A stretch of DNA of 64,000 nucleotides from Lamellibrachia columna. Lineage: Eukaryota; Annelida; Polychaeta; Sabellida; Siboglinidae. Location: positions 3,574,526 to 3,638,525 of the forward strand of contig OY759266.1 in assembly GCA_963662155.1 (NCBI GenBank). Reading direction: 5' to 3'. A program made the translations under genes and the position numbers. The notes under the pieces were generated by a model. The model did not search any database. It saw only the letters and a list, made by a program, of their open reading frames with translations, and had not been told where the DNA came from. Below are positions 35,101 through 45,700 of the stretch, piece by piece (the first letter of the stretch is position 1; each line of letters starts with the position of its first letter).

Positions 35101-38100
35101 GCACGCACTGCCACGAACTCACTGCCAGGCACTGACACAATGCACGCACTGCCACGAACGCAATGCCAGGAACTCACTGCCAGGCACTCACTGCCAGGCA
35201 CTGACTCGGTGCAAGCACTGCCAGGCACTCACTGCCAGGCACTGACTCGATGCAAGCACTGCCAGGCACTCACTGCCAGGCACTGACTCGATGCAAGCAC
35301 TGCCAGGCACTCACTGCCAGGCACTCACTGCCAGGCACAATAACCAGCATCACATAACAACAAGAAGTTAAGCAACATACACGACTACGCAGCAATCACT
35401 GCACGCGCACACACATGTAACCGTCTCACTCTTCAGGAGTGTGTTGGGTGGTTTTCAACACACCACAACACAAGTCATACGAAACAGTCACTTGGATGAG
35501 GGGCCATTGATGTTTACGCTGTCACCAGTGATGCCAGTTCCGGTTGTCTTTGGTCCAAAGTCAAATTTGTATAGATTTTGTAGACATTTGTACAGCCCCG
35601 GTGTGGTCTCTAGACAGGCGCTGACCATGATGTCGTCCTGTGTTGGCAGCCCACGGCTGGTTGAAGGTAAGATGCCCATCAAACACGTGACTGATCTGAA
35701 CGACGTCAACCTGGCGCAGGTAGTGCTGCACAGAAAGAAAAAGATGATGCACCGGCTAAAGAACGTGCTGCAGGACAACCCGCAGTGAGCTGACGTCACA
35801 TCCGGTCCAACATGTAGTATAAGGGTCGGCTTACACGAGCTACTGTTATCCAATTATGTCGTACAACAGTGTCGCACAAAAAAATTATGTGCGTTTACAC
35901 GAGCGACTTGTCGAGACACTGCGATTGCGATATGTGGACTCGCGCCAATCCCGACTACAGCTTTGATGAATGGTCACAAGTGCACCAGCTGTCGGTCGCT
36001 GATTGGCCGCTGCGGACGTGTCGTAACATTGGACCCAGTTCCAATTCTATAAGCACATCGGTCTCACGAGGGTGATCACGCGAGCGATGTTTTCTCCCGA
36101 TTACGTAGTACGACACTGAAAGTAGTACGACGTTGAAAGTAGTACGACACTGAAAGTAGTACGACGTTGAAAGTAGTACGACGTTGAAAGTAGTACGACG
36201 TTGAAATCGCTCGAGTTAAATGGCCTTAACTGATTTGAGCTACACTTGTTACAAAGTGAGAGCGTCAACGGTGTAATACATGGCTCGTCTTAAAATCTGG
36301 GTGCAAAAAAATTGCGAACGACCAATTGTCTGTGCACCTCCACTGCATATGAAGCGTTAGTTGAACGAAGATCTTGTGGACTAAATGGGAAGTAATGTTT
36401 AACACACACTAAATTTTCCATTTGTGTGAATTCGTTCGACTGTTTGGGATACTGGTATGGAGATCGATTGTATTCTGCGTGTAAATTTAATATAAGTGAA
36501 GTATGCCAAGTAAGTAGATAGAAGTGCGTGTCCTGTCAATCGAATTGTAGGTGCAGTGTCAATCAAGTAGATTGGTCTTGCCGTTGCTGTGTAGAAACGT
36601 CATTGCAAGTTAGTTGGCTTCAAAGTGACGCACGTCACACCCGGTACGAAATTAGCCAAACATTTCATACTTGAGATTGGGACCTATGTCAGTGAACCTG
36701 GTTCCAAGTTACACAAACGCATTCAATATTTGGCGGCTTGCGCCAACGAATTACCAGTGTACCTTCGTCATGGACCTTTATTGGCCCAAAACACTTTGTT
36801 AACTGGGTTGTTTTCCGCTTAAAGTTTTTTAATTAGCGTTGCACGAGGAACGTATTATAGACGAAGGGGTAGTGTGACGTCACATCCCCTGGCCGTTCAA
36901 TACCAGCGGTGTCTCCTTCTCGTGTTTGCAGACTCAAATCGCTGGAGTTAGGCTACACGGGACTTGACAATACGGAGCTGATGGAACTTCTTCCCATCAT
37001 AGGACGACTGGAAGAACTACACTATCTGGGCCTGAGTGGCAACAGACTCAATAAGAATATTATCGACGTTCTAATGCAAGTAAGCCTCTGAAAACAAAGT
37101 CTAAGTTGGTTCAAAAGATAACGCCAGTGCGATTAAATGCACGAGGATTTACTTGCATTCAAAAGCCAGTTATTTTCTTGATGTACCACAACTGGTATTA
37201 CCCGTTGATTACATAAAATGTGCTCGATTCCGCTGAGGACTACCAAAACAAATGCGTGCAAATTTACGGTTGAAAGACATCCTATCTGTATACAACTCAG
37301 AATCCAGATTCAAATACTGCATACTACAAGGCTCGTAGTCTCCTTATCAGGGTATTAAGAGATTACCAAACCCTTGACAAAAGTCTCACGTATAAAGAAC
37401 ACCCAGTGAAAGCTGCCAAAAGGTGAACTCTCGTGTCTGGCGGGCACAACCTGGGGAGCCCACTTTACGACTCTCAGAACATCAATTATCGCGCTTGCTT
37501 TCGCACCTGCAAAATACTGTTGCTAAGCCTGTGGACATAGCAGCCACACCAACAAATTAGACACTGCCCTAAATTCATCAATGCGAACCATTACTGGATG
37601 CGTGATGTATACTCCCACTGAGATGTTGCCAACATTGTCTGCCATACTCCCTCCTCAAATACGACGGCAGAAAGCAACACTTGACCTTGCCCTGAGTGCT
37701 CAACGGGATGAACAACATTTACTGCATGAATACACGGAGCAGCGCACTAACCAGAGGTTTAAGTCAAGATGACTGTTCACACGAGAGGCAAGTGAATTAT
37801 TCAAACAACGTGCCTCGGCTCACTACCATCTCATGACAACTTGGACAGGCAAAGACACCCAACTTAAACGCTTCATCAACACGCCATCTGATCTCCCTCC
37901 TGGGTACAAGTTGGAGCGTCCCATCTGGTGTAAGTTGAACAGAATTCGATCTGGTGCTGGCAGATTCACCAACTTCGATACAGAGATGACCCACGTGTGC
38001 CCGCGGTGACGCCCCAGACTGCCGACCACCTACTGGAATGACCAACATGACCGCCTGTATGCGACGAAGACATCCTGGCAGTCAACGAAGTAGCAGTGAC

Positions 38101-38713
38101 ATGGCTCCGCTAATGTATAGTAGAAGTGGAAGTATACGAAAGAAAATATACGTTTACAAATATTGTATCGTTATGCAGATTTTTATAAAAAATATGTTCT
38201 TCAAACTTACAGAAGGCAGTAAAACTAGAGGACACAAAGGTGCATTAGTTAAGGAATAGCGTAGTTTGGACATAAGAAAATAGTCATTCTCACAGAGGAT
38301 GACAAGTTAATGGAACACATTAACTAATGATTGTAGTAATGCAGGCAGTATAAATGTGTAAACATTAAACTGACAGACATCTGATAAGGGCGGGCTACGT
38401 GTAGATGAAACATTGTTGGACTCTCGATAAGACAGTGGCTTTCTTGTCCACTTGCCATCTGGAGCCCGTCGCTTTGAATGACAGTCCTGTTAAATCTCAA
38501 TGTTTCCTAACAATGCAGTTCCTGCGTAACCCGGCCAATCTGCCGACCATGCGTTGGACGGATCTACAGAACAACGAGGACATCTTTGCCCTGCCCCTTG
38601 CGATGCTCTCACTGCTCCGACAACGGTGGCCGCTCGACCTACAGTCACAGACAAACTTTCGCCAACTCGCCGACAGCGATGCCATTCTCGTCATCGAGGA
38701 TGTCATCATGTGA
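31018..38713 (+). CDS. LRRC75: LRRC75A/B-like leucine-rich repeat protein (first exon not found)
   Basis: Five exons with agreeing phases: 31,018-31,140; 33,502-33,671; 35,650-35,784; 36,932-37,079; 38,519-38,713 (stop 38,711-38,713), together 256 codons. Exon 31,018 follows CTCGCAG and so needs at least one upstream exon, which I did not find. The protein has a basic helical N-terminal part (RRQLVQRVERQIQ, ELRK|VFGLETQSDSDIVDSL), a segment SCQMLIKQI, then leucine-rich repeats SLELGYTGLDNTELMELLPI, LHYLGLSGNRLNKNIIDVLM and TMRWTDLQNNEDIFALPLAM, ending IEDVIM. Order, exon-1/exon-2 junction and the NNxD..LP element resemble vertebrate LRRC75A/B (315-344 residues). This is an identification from memory. 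The molecular role of the family is not well known. The introns hold a junction-derived minisatellite and several LINE pieces. Confidence 0.75.
31104..33002 (+). repeat. 38-bp minisatellite copied from an exon/intron junction
   Basis: About 48 units of GAGGAACTGATGGGCTCTCT then CTCCGAGCTCAGGAAGGT. The first unit is coding: the last 35 nt of the exon ending at 31,140 (GAGGAACTGATGGTCTCGCT, CTCCGAGCTCAGGAAG) plus the donor GTGAG. The array continues into the intron. (CT)n runs at 31,233-31,281 and 32,155-32,181 interrupt it. Many units keep AG|GTGA(G/T); others show AG|GCGA or AATGTGAG. Confidence 0.95.
33140..33455 (+). mobile_element. 3' end fragment of CR1-like LINE
   Basis: Matches 30,580-30,925 with divergence: AAATATTGATAGAAGTATAT, CAGAGGACATGGAGTGGCGT, AGTGAAGGAACAGTGTCGAC, GATTCTCGATAAACCAATGA and CTTTGGATGACTATTTCGTT. 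It lies in intron 1 of the LRRC75-like gene and ends about 50 bp before the acceptor at 33,501. Confidence 0.75.
34300..35420 (+). mobile_element. LINE C-terminal fragment carrying an array
   Basis: Before the array: SKASYTTHISKNGYTFSYIP then RTIKEWNSLP, the C-terminal block of CR1/jockey-type LINEs. After it come degraded codons and AAITARTHM-stop at about 35,390-35,418. It lies in intron 2 of the LRRC75-like gene. Confidence 0.65.
34435..35337 (+). repeat. 41-bp minisatellite inside LINE C-terminus
   Basis: About 22 units mixing ACTGCCACGAACTCACTGCC, AGGAACTGACACAATGCACG, C. From 35,160 it changes to shorter ACTGCCAGGC-based units. The source is the LINE codons WNSLPxELTQC. Confidence 0.93.
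36108..36208 (+). repeat. 17-bp tandem repeat in intron 3
   Basis: About six copies of GAAAGTAGTACGACGTT or GAAAGTAGTACGACACT. Between 36,210 and 36,930 nothing else is recognised apart from the acceptor. Confidence 0.9.
37430..38040 (+). mobile_element. LINE C-terminal fragment (other family)
   Basis: Reads NSRVWR, KLDTALNSSMRTITGCVMYT, EMLPTLSAILPPQIRRQKAT and LALSAQRDEQHLLH. A stop follows, then FTREASELFKQRA, LERPIWCKLNRIRSGAGRFT and THVCPR. This is the tail after RT seen in a jockey-like or related LINE. It lies in intron 4 of the LRRC75-like gene. Confidence 0.75.
38140..38500 (+). mobile_element. 3' end fragment of CR1-like LINE
   Basis: Aligns with 30,600-30,925: AAAACTAGAGGACACAAAGG, GTGCATTAGTTAAGGAATAG, GGGCGGGCTACGTGTAGATG, GGACTCTCGATAAGACAGTG, CTTGTCCACTTGCCATCTGG and the terminal TGTTAAATCT. 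It ends about 20 bp before the acceptor of the last LRRC75-like exon. Confidence 0.8.
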
Positions 38714-38811
38714 CTATCACGTGACGTGCACGATAGTTACGTGGGCCACGACTGCTAGCGTCCAAGTAGGCTGGTTCCTGCTAGCTCCAATATATATGGT
38801 GATCGACCGTC

Positions 38812-38817
38812 AATAAA
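38812..38817 (+). terminator. Polyadenylation signal AATAAA of the LRRC75-like gene
   Basis: AATAAA lies 99 nt after the stop codon at 38,713, followed by T-rich sequence. Confidence 0.5.
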
Positions 38818-39182
38818 TTTCTTTATTTAAACAAAATTCAATGTTGCCCGAATATGTATGTGTATTGCTTGTTTACTTAAGAACCCAAATATAATATACA
38901 ATGTGTTTCATTTATTTCAAACTGAAACTGCAAAATAATATGCATCACTGCCACATTGTGACTATGGTTAAGTTTTTATGTTCTAATTATGGCGCAGTTT
39001 TGTATAATCGAAATAGACCAGCCATGGACCAATGTTTCTTTCTGAATGTAGAAGTAGTTTCTTTTATAGCACATAAGAATCAATCTATTTCAGAACTTTT
39101 TTATACTAAGCCAAGCTAGACTATACGGGTTCAACGTTTTAAATCACATTATCTACTGTTAAATACATCATATGTTTTACTG

Positions 39183-39290
39183 GAACAGTAATCCTGGCTT
39201 GTGAACAGTAATCCTGGCTTGTGAACAGTAATCCTGGCTTGTGAACAGTAATCATGGCTTGTGAACAGTAATCCTGGCTTGTGAACAAGT
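39183..39290 (+). repeat. 20-bp tandem repeat between convergent genes
   Basis: Five copies of GAACAGTAATCCTGGCTTGT. Confidence 0.92.
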
Positions 39291-39474
39291 TGACACTTCT
39301 TGGGAACCAACTACATGTTGATATGACCAACAGTGGTAATTTCTAAGAACAAATATAATATAGATCCTACATAAAGCCAACATCACCAGGGCTAATGACA
39401 ATACAAATGCTGCAATGATAATTGGCCAACACCATCAATCAACATGGACAATGCGCAACAAACGGTTCCTTGGA

Positions 39475-39480
39475 TTTATT
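39475..39480 (-). terminator. Possible polyadenylation signal of LARP7
   Basis: AATAAA on the minus strand (TTTATT on the plus), about 260 nt past the LARP7 stop at 39,739. Confidence 0.35.
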
Positions 39481-39738
39481 AAACAAATTACATTTCCAAC
39501 AATATTTTTCTTTGGGATATATTTGTCATTTCTGTCATCAACAAATTACATACAATTATATCTTCTTCTGTTTTTACTATAAAATGCAACATTATCTTTG
39601 CAGTTTTAAAGGGCTAACTGTTCAAGAGGAGAAATATTAGGTTCTTATCGGTCGACCCTTCCACTCAATGACAGAGATCTTTCCAGGTGACACAGAGTCT
39701 TCAGTTTCTTCACAGAACACTTGGCGACACAGAGTGGC

Positions 39739-42700
39739 TCAATCATCATCATCATCACCAAAGAACGTGTGTTTCTTTTCACCACTCGTAGCTGACACTT
39801 TCTCTGCTTTCTCCGACACCTAAAACACAAAAGACAGTTGTGGATCCCTTCACAACTGAAGTTCAACTGTTGAATCCAGTTAAGATGCAGGGAAATTCCA
39901 ATTCATGAATCCAAACACAAAGCCAAGTGAATTCCTGAATCTGAACACAAGGCTGATTTCAATTCCTGAATCTGAACAGAAGATCAATTCCAATTCCGGA
40001 ATCAGCGGCCAATTCCAGAATCTGAACACACAGCAGATTCCATTTCCGGATTCTGAACACAAAGCCAATTCTGACTCCTGAATCCTAACAGAGGGCCAAT
40101 TCCTGAACCAGAAACAGGAAGACAATTCCAATTACTGAATCTGACCAGAAGGCCAATTCCGATTCTGGAATCTGAACAGAAGGCCAATTCCAATTCCTGA
40201 ATTTGAACAGAAGGCCAATTCCAATTCCTGAATTTGAACAGAAGGCCAATTCCAATTCCTGAATTTGAACAGAAGGCCAATTCCAATTCCTGAATTTGAA
40301 CAGAAGGCCAATTCAGATTGAGAATTGTTTGGACTGAACACAACAGAATGTTTGAACTGGTATCGACGTCTTAAAGGGAATGTCCAATGACTGTCATTGT
40401 TAAACTTATACAAAGCTAGTCGAGGGTTTGTATAATTAAATTGCCCAAATTCTCTTAATTGTTCTGAGAATTCGAACATTTTAATTATATGAAACCCCCA
40501 ACTAGCTGGGAATCAGTTAACCAACGTTATACATTCCTTTAAAGCCGGATTTAAACTCTAGTTCTGACCTTATTGCGTCCACGCTTTTTGTGCTTGGTCT
40601 TTGAGTTGAGTTTCTTCTCTCGGTCAGCGGCCAACTTGTTCCAGTAATTTTCTTCCTCCTCGCCTGTCATCAGGACATCACATGGTTCATCAAGTACACG
40701 ATTCAAAACGGTAAATAATAATAATAATTAGTTAAATACATAAAACATTTAGTTACAATTCTAAATGATGCCAAGATGCCTATATCTACAGTTGTTGTCA
40801 CGCTGCAATCAGCACAGACGACTTTGTGTTCTCTCCGCCAAACTCTGGAATGCTTAACTGAACAAACAAAACCCTGCAGGTCGATATTGGGCAAGGGGCT
40901 GCGTCGTATACAGCGGTAGGTGAGATATTCCCTTCAATTGTGATGGAGGGCGCTGGTGGCTGTACTGCTCGGGACAGGAACACTTTCTACACGGTGCACG
41001 ACTCGTCCATGCGCAGCACATGCAAAGTGTTTGCTTTTGTCTGACATGTCAATAATTACCCATCCTCCTGGGATGTGGTTGATATTAGGACAACACCCGG
41101 TCCTGCCAGCTGGGTCTTGAAGCAGGAAGTGCAGGTCCCCAACACCATGGTAGGAAAAATGAGTATGAAATTTCTAGTAAGAAGAAAGTCTTAGAACAGA
41201 CTGACCTGTGAGTAATGAGAAGTTAAGCATGTTGTTGGTCAGTGCGACAATCTTCTGTGAGTTGTCTGAGTCATGACATCGAATGTGTCCCTCCGTGTTG
41301 CCGTCCTCCAGGTCAATGTACGCCACTTCTGCCACGCCATCTATGTGCGACTGAATCACATGTAAAAGTCAAGTTCTTATATAGCACAATGTCTGGTTCT
41401 TAGGGCCGCTCAAAGCGCTTTATAGTTCACCCCCTGGTGGCAGACCTGTTACTTTACACTTCACCCTGTGGCAGACCTGATCCTTTACACTTCACCCCCT
41501 AGCAAATCTGTTCCTTTACACTTCACCCCATGGCTGACCTGTTCCTATATACTTTACCCCCTGGCAGACCTGTTCCTTTACACTTCACCCCCTGGCAAAC
41601 TTGTTCCTTTACACTTCAGCCCCTGGCAGACTTGTTCATTCCATCACCAACTCGACTTCTCTGGGAAGTTTTCAGCCACGCTACAATTAGTGCGAAGACC
41701 ACTAATTCATTTACATCCATCATTTCATATAGATATACTTCATTACACTACAGAGATTCACACGTTATCTGTGGCACAAACCTTCAGCTGTTTGCGTGAC
41801 ATTGACTCTTCGCTGGTGACTTTGAGAATAACCCCAGGCACATATTCAACCTTTGGCCCTGTCTTTGACTTTGACGCGCTTTCTACAGCAAGCTCGATCT
41901 GGCGTTGTTCTTCTGCACAGGACAGAGGTGTATATAGCATCATGACACTGCAATAATGTATCACCCAGACTCTGTCGTACAGTTAAAAGTACCTGTTTAC
42001 AAATGAAGCACTCATCTGCAAAACGTGTTCAATGGCAAAATCACATAAATTGAGTTTTGAGTGGTTTTGTGCTGCCATCAATTAGATAGTAGGTGAGGTA
42101 AAAGTGTTTTGTGCTGCCATCAAGTAGATAGTAGGTGAGGTAAAAGTGTTTTGTGCTGCCATCAAGTAGATGGTAGATGAGGTAAAAGTGTTTTGTACTG
42201 CCATCAAGTAGATGGTAGATTACGTAAAAGTGTTTTGTGCTGCCATCAAGTAGATAGTAGGTGAGGTAAAAGTGTTTTGTGTTGTCATGAAGTAGATAGT
42301 GCTTGAGGTAAAAGTGTTTTGTGCTGCCATCAAGTAGATAGTAGGTGAGGTAAAAGTGTTTTGTGCTGCCATCAAGTAGATAGTGCTTGAGGTAAAAGTG
42401 TTTTGTGTTGTCATGAAGTAGATAGTGCTTGAGGTAAAAGTGTTTTGTGTTGTCATGAAGTAGATAGTGCTTGAGGTAAAAGTGTTTTGCAGCAAAACGC
42501 GTTACACACCATGGTTTTGACTGATCAAATAACGGTTTTCCCATCTATTGCAACATAAAACACACAAACTGGATATAATGGGTTTGTGGATAGATGCCTT
42601 ATGCATACTTTGAATGTAAATGTCTTTCTACAACTATGAAATGATAACAGTGCAGTTGTCTATCATAACTGCAAATACTTCCCAATCAGCCATGGGTACA

Positions 42701-45700
42701 ACTACTTTTTCAATCAGCCAGCCATAACTACAAATACTTCCCAATCAACCATGGGTACAACTACTTTTTCAATCAGCCAGCCATAACTACAAATACTTCC
42801 CAATCAGCCATGGGTACAACTACTTTTTCAATCAGCCAGCCATAACTACAAATACTTCCCAATCAGCCATGGGTACAACTACTTTTTCAATCAGCCAGCC
42901 ATAACTACAAATACTTCCCAATCAGCCATGGGTACAACTACTTTTTCAATCAGCCAGCCATAACTACAAATACTTCCCAATCAGCCATGGGTACAACTAC
43001 TTTTTCAATCAGCCAGCCATAACTACAAATACTTCCCAATCAGCCATGGGTACAACTACTTTTTCAATCAGCCAGCCATAACTACAAATACTTCCCAATC
43101 AGCCATGGGTACAACTACTTTTTCAATCAGCCAGCCATAACTACAAATACTTCCCAATCAGCCATGGGTACAAATATTTTTTCAATCAGCCAGCCATAAC
43201 TACAAATACTTCCCAATCAACCATGGGTACAAATATTTTTTCAATCAGCCAGCCATAACTACAAATACTTCCCAATCAACCATGGGTACAAATATTTTTT
43301 CAATCAGCCAGCCATAACTACAAATACTTCCCAATCAACCATGGGTACAAATATTTTTTCAATCAGCCAGCCATAACTACAAATACTTCCCAATCAACCA
43401 TGGGTACAAATATTTTTTCAATCAGCCAGCCATAACTACAAATACTTCCCAATCAACCATGGGTACAAATATTTTTTCAATCAGCCAGCCATAACTACAA
43501 ATACTTCCCAATCAACCATGGGTACAAATATTTTTTCAATCAGCCAGCCATAACTACAAATACTTCCCAATCAACCATGGGTACAAATATTTTTTCAATC
43601 AGCCAGCCATAACTACAAATACTTCCCAATCAACCATGGGTACAAATATTTTTTCAATCAGCCAGCCATAACTACAAATACTTCCCAATCAACCATGGGT
43701 ACAAATATTTTTTCAATCAGCCAGCCATAACTACAAATACTTCCCAATCAACCATGGGTACAAATATTTTTTCAATCAGCCAGCCATAACTACAAATACT
43801 TCCCAATCAACCATGGGTACAAATATTTTTTCAATCAGCCAGCCATAACTACAAATACTTCCCAATCAACCATGGGTACAAATATTTTTTCAATCAGCCA
43901 GCTACAACTACAAATACTACATTCATAAGCCATAAACTGCAAAAAACTATCATCAATACACTGCAATAAAAAACTTATATTGTGCTCCAATATTGTGCTC
44001 CAATACTCTGGAAATGCAACTAAAAAACAAAATGGTTAGACAGTTTCTAGTTGGTTTAACAATTCCAGTAGTAAACAGTTGGATTAGTACGCTGAGGAAC
44101 TTTGGTTTTTAGTTGACGGCGAAATGTTGCTATATTTCCTATTGACTTAATGCTAACAGGGAGGGAGTTCCACAGAGTTGGTGCAGCAACTGATAAAAGC
44201 TCGAGTTCTAAAGTTGTTGGTAACATTGAGAACGGAATGTGGATTAGAACTAGATGATTGAATCTGTCTGGGCTGTCTTGTCAGACATAATTGCGAATAC
44301 TTTTCAACCAGAAAATTAACCAATATTATTCATAAATCACAAAACTGTACAAGTGATGGCCAGGGACCTAAACCACTAATCTCAGTATCAACAGTGAACG
44401 TACCAGCTCTGAGCTGCTGTAAGGTTTCCTTGAGCTCGTGCATGTTCCTCTGCTGTAGCTCCAGGTACTCTTTCTTCAGTTGCAGCCACTCCAACCTGCA
44501 ACAAACATCACATACAAATACCGTATAGTTCCAAATACAAGCACACTACCTAAAAGACGCGTACCCCTTTTCTAAAAGTGAAACCACATGCAAAAACAGC
44601 TTTTCAGGAGTGAAGGCATGCTAAGCTCAAAGGATGGCAATGCTGCTGTTGGTGCTACCTTGCAGACTCTTTTGAAGTAATCCATAGTGTGAGTCCTTTT
44701 TTGGAACAATTGTCTACTTAGCGTCGCTCATAAAATTGAGTGGAGGCCGGTTGATGTTTGTCTGTACAAAATGTGAATGACAGCTTGACCCACTTATGAG
44801 AAACTATTAGATGCACCCAAGCCTTGGTACTCGCGCACTGCCTCTCTACTGGGAACAATGCGGGATGCTAGGTTAAAGCTAATCTAACACAACAGATATG
44901 GCAGACTTCAGTTGACAAAATTGCCTGAAAATTATTATGTAAGATAAGCAGCTCATGGTGGAATATAATCAGTAATGTTACACCTCATAGTTACTTACAT
45001 GGCTATGACATGATAATTAAAACCTCAATTCACTTAGTCCAATGCAAATCAGGTTCATGGATGCTCAAATCTGTAGTGTGTAAATAGTCTTAAGTAATAT
45101 GCGCAATAAGTTTAATAATACTGCATAATGTTGTTAAAATCATCAAAAGAATTTACTTTGATCATTCAATTTGATAACATGCGAAAGTGTGAACACCCTT
45201 ATGTCATAGTATATAGAGGTGGACCACTTTTGCCCTTTTTTGATGAATTTTGAGAATTATTTAATTGTTTGTGTGATGATTTCATCGAAACTAAACATTT
45301 GTACAAACGTTGTATTAGATACTTGATAGGTTTTATTTTTCGCAAAATGTTTCTTAAAACCCTTTAGTCCTCAAGTCGGCCAAACCTGGCGGCAGATTGT
45401 CGCTTCAATGCAGCCAAACCCAGTCCAACACAGCAGCGTATTTAAATATATTAAAGAGGCGCACTCTGGCAGACAGTTTAGATAACACATTGGATATAAT
45501 GCCTGAACGTACTGGCCTCATGTTTTCCCGTATCTGGTCAAATAACTGTGGAACGGCTGAAGTCTAGACTAAAGGGCTCTTAATGGTATGTGCAGAGAAC
45601 TAATTGGAGGAGAGACCTTTCACTCACTTTGGTATGACTCGTAACTCAGGCAGTTCCTTCGTGACCGCCTTCACCTTCTGTCGATGTCTACGTTGTTTGG

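Noticed and set aside
35441..35649. Upstream extension of the third LRRC75-like exon
   Set aside because: The frame is open, but the acceptor GTTGGCAG at 35,649 gives the right phase with the previous exon (ATCAG|C), and the extra part has no family likeness.
36625..36822. 65-codon frame in LRRC75-like intron 3
   Set aside because: It has no similarity and no splice signals. The exon junction at 35,784/36,932 is complete without it.
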